This document shows positions 59,326 through 64,000 of a DNA stretch of 64,000 bases, one piece after another. This DNA is from Monomorium pharaonis (Eukaryota > Arthropoda > Insecta > Hymenoptera > Formicidae), in contig NC_050467.1 of assembly GCF_013373865.1 (NCBI RefSeq), forward strand, positions 2,666,001 through 2,730,000. Reading direction: 5' to 3'. Position 1 is the first letter of the stretch, and each line of letters begins with the position of its first letter. A program made the position numbers and the translations under genes. Under the pieces are notes generated by a model, which ran no database searches, had not been told where the DNA came from, and saw nothing but the letters and a program-made list of their open reading frames with translations.

Positions 59326-59976
59326 AATCACATATCGATTATGGAATCCGATTAGAGTTATGATCATAATTCAACATCCTTTTCAGTTTTGTCATCGCTA
59401 TTGTTAAATTCACGTATTACGTATTATAAATCGCATCGAATTTTCGCTAATCGTGAAAGCATCAGTCGTGATGCGCATGCAAATAAATTACGACCTGTGA
59501 ATAACGCACGCGATAATGAAGTCAATAGTAAATTATGATTAACGCGAATAGATCGCAAGGGAGAGGCGCTGCAGAGAGCGGAACAAATAATAAACCATAA
59601 ATAATACGCCGGCGGATAACGCCAGCGCGAAAATGAGTTTTGAAACGTGCAATTAGTGCAGACGCATCGTGAGGCGAGTTTTAAGTGGCATTAATTTACG
59701 GTCACCTCGGGTCGCATATCTCGGTGCGGTTCGATTCGCGCGATGGCCGGAGCGCGCAAGCAATTTCTCGACAAATATCGCTTTTTGGAGAAACATTGCT
59801 CTCCGCCGAGAGTGCGCGCGAGAGTCCGATCGATGCGATTTTAATTGCTCGTTTCCAGTCGTTTTTTGTTGAAGAAAAACAGAAAGGGCCGGGCGCTTGA
59901 CGATGAAAATGTTCTCGTTGCGTTCTCGCATCACATTCCGCGTGTATCGAAATTAATTGGCCGATGGCGACCGTCG
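59326..59976. other. Noncoding stretch
   Basis: AT-rich to 59640, then a GC-richer segment (59650-59960) with open frames on both strands, none supported. This segment lies directly upstream of the promoter-like element at 59977. Confidence 0.45.
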
Positions 59977-60006
59977 TATATAAGCTCGTTTCCGAAGTTG
60001 CTTTCA
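59977..60006 (+). promoter_or_regulatory. Candidate core promoter (TATA + Inr)
   Basis: TATATAAG at 59977-59984 is followed by TTTCAATT, whose A at 60006 lies 29 bases downstream. This matches the usual insect TATA-to-start spacing, with an Inr (TCAATT) close to the arthropod consensus. A 24-bp palindrome, a small ORF and an AATAAA follow within 275 bases. Confidence 0.3.
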
Positions 60007-60008
60007 AT

Positions 60009-60032
60009 TATTGAAGGCGCGCGCCTTCAATA
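60009..60032. repeat. 24-bp perfect palindrome
   Basis: TATTGAAGGCGC followed by GCGCCTTCAATA is a perfect palindrome with no spacer. It overlaps a second one, TTCAAT-T-ATTGAA at 60003-60015. A perfect 24-bp palindrome is expected less than once in a hundred windows of this size if bases were random. It sits 3 bases after the predicted start site and would form a hairpin in the leader RNA. Confidence 0.9.
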
Positions 60033-60112
60033 TCAAATTTTGTATTGCTTTCACGTCAATAATTTATGTATTATTAATCAACGGTGCAATTCAACTCTTA
60101 AATTTCATAAAC

Positions 60113-60235
60113 ATGCACAATAGAATATCATTTATAATGTTGATTTTACATCAACACAATAATCAATTGTATGACGCTAGTATTGTAAAAATCATTTTTA
60201 CCGTATCATATAATAGAATTCTGAATCTATCATAA
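60113..60235 (+). CDS. Small ORF, 40 aa, in candidate compact transcript
   Basis: ATG at 60113 (A at -3) opens 40 codons beginning MHNRISFIMLILHQHNNQL, with a hydrophobic patch near the start, and ends at TAA 60233-60235. The frame is stop-free back to at least 60011 through very AT-rich DNA. A shorter upstream ATG near 60066 encodes only three residues. AATAAA follows at 60273-60278. The ORF lies 107 bases after the predicted start site. No family recognised. The RNA may equally be noncoding. Confidence 0.2.
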   Translation: MHNRISFIMLILHQHNNQLYDASIVKIIFTVSYNRILNLS

Positions 60236-60272
60236 TAATTGCAACGTAAAAATCAAACCGCCAACAACTTAA

Positions 60273-60278
60273 AATAAA
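60273..60278 (+). terminator. AATAAA polyadenylation-type signal
   Basis: Lies 37 bases after the stop of the 40-aa ORF and would end a transcript of roughly 290-300 nt from the predicted start at 60006. Confidence 0.3.
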
Positions 60279-61544
60279 CCACGAATTTAGGACGCGGTTT
60301 CTTTCATATAGAGGCAATTAAATTTTACTTCTCATCCAAATTTTACTTCTTGTTTAATTAAACGGTATGATAAACATTTTATAACTTTAACGCTCCATAA
60401 AATGTAACTTTATTTCTCGAGATAAGATTAGCTTATGCAAGATGGTTATATTACATCTTTCATTTTAATTCAAGTTTCCAAAAATTTCTTAATTGATCAC
60501 GAATTGTTTTCATTGATCATTCAAACATGAATTTGAGATTTCCTTGGACACGAAAATCAACTGTTCTCGTCAGATTAATCTTAGAGGTTATAATGAGGCT
60601 ATTAGAGGTTTAATTTCGTCTAATCGCGTCTCGGCTTCGTTAGGAAGATCTGCAAGATATTTGCACGACACAGGCGATATCTCGAGGCGATACTCGAAGA
60701 TCTGCAACGTGGTGGATACGGCCGAGTGCATCGCCAACGAGTGAGAGTGCGGATGCTGCCTCAGCAACATCGTCTGCATCCCCCCTCCCTTCCTCCGCCC
60801 TTCTTATCGTCATCGCATTTCTCACGGACTCTCCTGAGAGAAGAGAACGACGACGACGAAAAGAAGAGAACGATCCTCCAGATGAGAAAGAAAAAGAGAG
60901 CGCCTCGTCGCCGTAAGGCCGCAGTGAAACAATGCGGGCATCGATCGATTCTCTCTACCCCTTGAGTTGCCGTGTCGAGTTAACTTCCCCTGGCGCCCGT
61001 TGCCGTCGTCGACGTTCAGAACGTACCTTGCGCACTGAATACCGCGGCGCGGGCATGTTCGCGTGTCCCGACGATATCGGCGCCGATATAGTTACGGCGA
61101 TCGCTCAATTAAGAGCCAAGGAGACAAGAGAACAATTCTACAAGAGCGAAGATATCTCGCTACCTTGGTCGCAAGTTGCGATCGGCTCTCGTAACTTTCG
61201 ATAGGAATTTTGAAAAAACTTGCGACTCGGTCTGACGTGGTAAAACAAGTTTGTAAATGAATAAATCTGCTGACGAATCGCGCAATCTATTTTCCTCGCC
61301 CAAAATATATGTATGTAAATGCGAGCAAGTAACTTGTGGTTAAACGAAAACACGTTGGGATTAAAAAATCTCTACGTGTAACTCTAAACAGCGGCAAGCG
61401 AGATTTCCTTTGACCTGGACACGATCTCTCGACCGCATGGAGACGGTATATCCCCTCCGTAATCCATCAGCGATTCTTTTTCTATTTTACTCACATCCTT
61501 CTCTCTTACTCTCTATTTATCTGTCTTTTTCCAAGCATTTTCAG
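60279..61544. other. Noncoding stretch with short protein-like frames
   Basis: AT-rich to 60560, then GC-richer. A frame open from about 60629 to 60964 contains RYLEAILEDLQRGGYGRVHR and a GTGAGA donor-like site at 60741. A 90-codon frame at 60932-61204 ends in EQFYKSEDISLPWSQVAIGS. Neither has enough splice support to call. Confidence 0.4.
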
Positions 61545-61729
61545 GAACGTCCGTGTCGAGGAATTCTAAACTAGTTCCCCTCGAGCGAGTCCGAGATGTC
61601 GTCGCTTTCTCGGACGGTGTCGCGGAGACTTACTCTCCCCTTACCCCTTTCTTCCTACCCCCTGTCTCCCCCGAGTCCGGGTCGGACGTCCCGCGGGACT
61701 CTCCAAGCGTAGGATTTTCGTCCGGATAA
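61545..61729 (+). CDS. Candidate 3'-terminal exon (unrecognised)
   Basis: A pyrimidine-rich tract ending GCATTTTCAG at 61544 precedes this segment. One frame (two bases, then 60 codons from 61547) is open to TAA at 61727-61729. It reads VPLERVRDVVAFSDGVAETY and then a Ser/Pro-rich tail. The other two frames stop within 12 codons. It has no ATG and could only be an internal or last exon. No nearby AATAAA was noted and no family is recognised. Confidence 0.18.
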
Positions 61730-61962
61730 CCCTTCTCCTTCCGCCGCGTTCCTCGCCGCCTCTCACTTATCGGGCTTGTATCTCAACCCCCTTTTGCGAA
61801 CGACCGATCTCCTTCCGGCTACTCCGCGGTGGATTTTAGAGCGATACCCCGACGTGCTCGTCGCCTCGTTTGGAAATCGTGCCGGGGGAATTTGCCGTTG
61901 GCACCAACTTCGCGCGGGGAGAAGACGATGACGGCAATTGATAAGCACAAAATGTTCCCTTA

Positions 61963-61964
<2 letters not shown>
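61730..61964. other. Noncoding stretch
   Basis: Pyrimidine-rich GC-balanced DNA. The 61-codon minus frame 61763-61948 has no support. Confidence 0.5.

Positions 61965-62009
<45 letters not shown>
61965..62009. repeat. (AT)n microsatellite, about 22 units
   Basis: A perfect AT run that leads directly into a 16-bp palindrome ACACCTACGTAGGTGT at 62009-62024. Confidence 0.95.
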
Positions 62010-62012
<3 letters not shown>

Positions 62013-62024
62013 CTACGTAGGTGT

Positions 62025-64000
62025 CCCGATCCTTTTAAAGATATTATAGAACGAACACTACTGAAGGATTTTTCTATTTTTTATTGTGTGAAAGATATCT
62101 AAATTATATATATATATTCAAACTCTCTCCGCCCTTGTAAACGCATACAATTTATATTTTAATTGCAATTAATGTTTTAACAAAAAAAAAATTGTTTCTA
62201 ATATTTTTACTTATAATTATCAGTTATTACAATACTTTATATACGTTTCGTAAGATATCTACTACAAATTCATATTTCAAAAGAGTGCTTCTCATCAGTA
62301 AATGAAATTAATTTCAGAGATAGAAATTGACATGGTTAATAAACTGACACTTAAGTGTATATCAGCTTCAGCACTTAAACTTTCTTCATTTCGATTCGAT
62401 TTCCTCCGGGAAGTATTGGCTTTGACACACGCAATACCGAGTGTCGTGGACACTTTCATCGACAGCTCTCGCTTGGACGATCATCTCGTACGTTTGTCGC
62501 ACGAGCGAGACTTTTCGTTCCCTAGAAAGAAAAAACTCTAACAGAGAACATTCGTTCCACTTTGGACCATAATGGATGTTTATTTGCTAGCACGCCAGAA
62601 GGCGCGGTGACGATAATTAGCGTCGCATCCTGTCATCGTCGTCGTCGTTGTTGCGGGCGCGTCGTAAAACTCATGGCAGGCACATCCCTTCTGTTCTACG
62701 AACTGTTCTAGGAATCGTGTAACGAACATTCTCAATGGAACAGCTGCTACGGCCTATTCCGCCCTTATCCCGCGCGCGTGTAAACGTATCTCCACTCGAG
62801 ATTAGCCTCGTTTGCTATCGCGAGGTGACGTTGCCGTCCCGTCTTTACAACTCGCCGAAGCTCATTTGGACGCTTGTAAAGTTGATGCAGATAATCGCAA
62901 TAATATGAGCATCCGGTCCTGTTATCTTTCATTCAGCGCCGCTTGATGTTCGATGCCCAAAGACGTAAGAATTGCTAAAGTTTAATTACCCTGGTCAGTT
63001 TTGGACAAAAAGTAATATTCTTATGGCCTAAAATTCTTTCCCTATTCCTCCCTGAAATATTATTTTATAAAAAGAATAAAAAAGAAAGAAATTTTTTTAT
63101 CTATTTTCTAAATATTAATTGTTTTAAATATTAATCGCAATGTAGCACGGAATTATATAATACAAAGATGTTATTACGAGTGTCCACAAAGTCTTCTTTG
63201 TCACGATTATTATGATTATCTTTTATTAAGGCTTTCCTCTTTAGTTTAAGCGTTCTTTGGCAGGAGATAATGGAAAATTTTCGTCGGCGATGGGGACTCA
63301 TTGAGAAAATCTCCCTTCTCGACTTTTGTCCGACGATTGCTCGGGGAATAAAAAGTTCGTTATAAATTTTCGCGTCTGTCTCGGCAATAAAGTCGTGGTG
63401 AATCGCGTTATTACGACGCTATCCCGCGGTTTTCTTACGGACCGACGATGATTAGCCGACGTCACGGCGTGCGGCCTTTATAGCGTGCTTAGGATAGTGC
63501 TTTTCTAGGGCGCATGTGACGACCACGACGATGAGAATAAGAGTGTCATCGCGATAAGGGTATCCAAGTTAGTTCTTACCATCCACCATCCCCAAGTCTG
63601 TACGAGGGAGGGGAGGTAAAAACACAATCGGGTCTCGGTTGGCCACGCTCGGAAAAGAAAGGTGACCGAGTTCCGGCTGCCGGTAAGAAGCAAGGAAAAA
63701 TGGAAAAAGAGACCAAGCGAGAGAGGTGCGCGGGTGCTCGGGAGTGGTTGCTCGTAAACCTCCCGTGGGTAGTATCCCGTGGGATTTGTATTATTCTTTC
63801 GCGGGACATCGTTAGAAAGAAAGTGGAAGAAACGCAGGTGACTGGTACCCAACGTTGTTCCCTCTCGATGTTGGATAAATGACAATATTGCGTGTATCTA
63901 AGTGTGCGTGTGCACATGAGAAAGAATACGGAGTATATACAGTAGTAATTATAATGGTAATTAATGACAAGTGCGCTACAAATTATTTTTCAAATAAAAC
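62025..64000. other. Noncoding stretch
   Basis: AT-rich DNA (62030-62420 and 62990-63260) and GC-richer DNA (62430-62930 and 63260-63900). The overlapping minus-strand frames at 63505-63917 (126 and 113 codons) have no splice or promoter support. Nothing else recognised up to the window end. Confidence 0.5.

Noticed and set aside
1..64000. CRISPR arrays, rRNA, intact transposons, endogenous viral sequences
   Set aside because: No regularly spaced repeats, no rRNA-like blocks and no translated stretch resembling reverse transcriptase, transposase or viral proteins was seen in any frame read.

Overview
The window reads as animal nuclear DNA, most likely from an insect and plausibly a hymenopteran such as an ant. 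It has dense (GA/CT)n, (TG)n and (AT)n microsatellites, CpG-rich islands of a few hundred bases alternating sharply with very AT-rich stretches, CpG that is not depleted, GT-AG splice-like signals, AATAAA signals and TATA/Inr-like motifs. I see no operons, tRNA, rRNA, CRISPR array or intact transposon. The taxon is inferred from composition alone; no protein here was recognised by family.

No gene can be named with confidence. Nearly all long open frames are expected by chance: one stop per about 21 codons gives several frames of about 150 codons in 64 kb read six ways, and more in the CpG islands. I therefore rated coding candidates on independent signals: strong splice sites, phase agreement, conserved frame between copies, and poly(A) signals.

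The better-supported items are: (i) a two-exon minus-strand model at 13.75-14.83 kb, with a GTGAGT donor, TTTTCCTAG acceptor, matching phase and an AT-rich intron; (ii) two related segments about 1.27 kb apart (43.9 and 45.2 kb) that keep the same reading frame, the same GFEL-stop end and an aligned AATAAA; (iii) a compact unit at 59.98-60.28 kb with a TATA box, Inr-like site, 24-bp perfect palindrome, 40-aa ORF and AATAAA; (iv) plus-strand splice-bounded open segments at 4.5, 6.6, 16.1, 26.5, 30.1-30.8, 35.1, 39.3 and 61.5 kb; (v) a minus-strand promoter-like array of five TGACG sites at 41.8-41.9 kb.

Structural DNA features include a 247-bp foldback element (53.2-53.5 kb), a degenerate 113-bp tandem repeat (59.1-59.3 kb), an 18-bp exact direct repeat (19.2 and 19.5 kb), several long hairpins, five G or C runs of 11-16 bases, a (GC)n tract and many microsatellites. 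The rest is intergenic or intronic sequence in which I see no supported gene.
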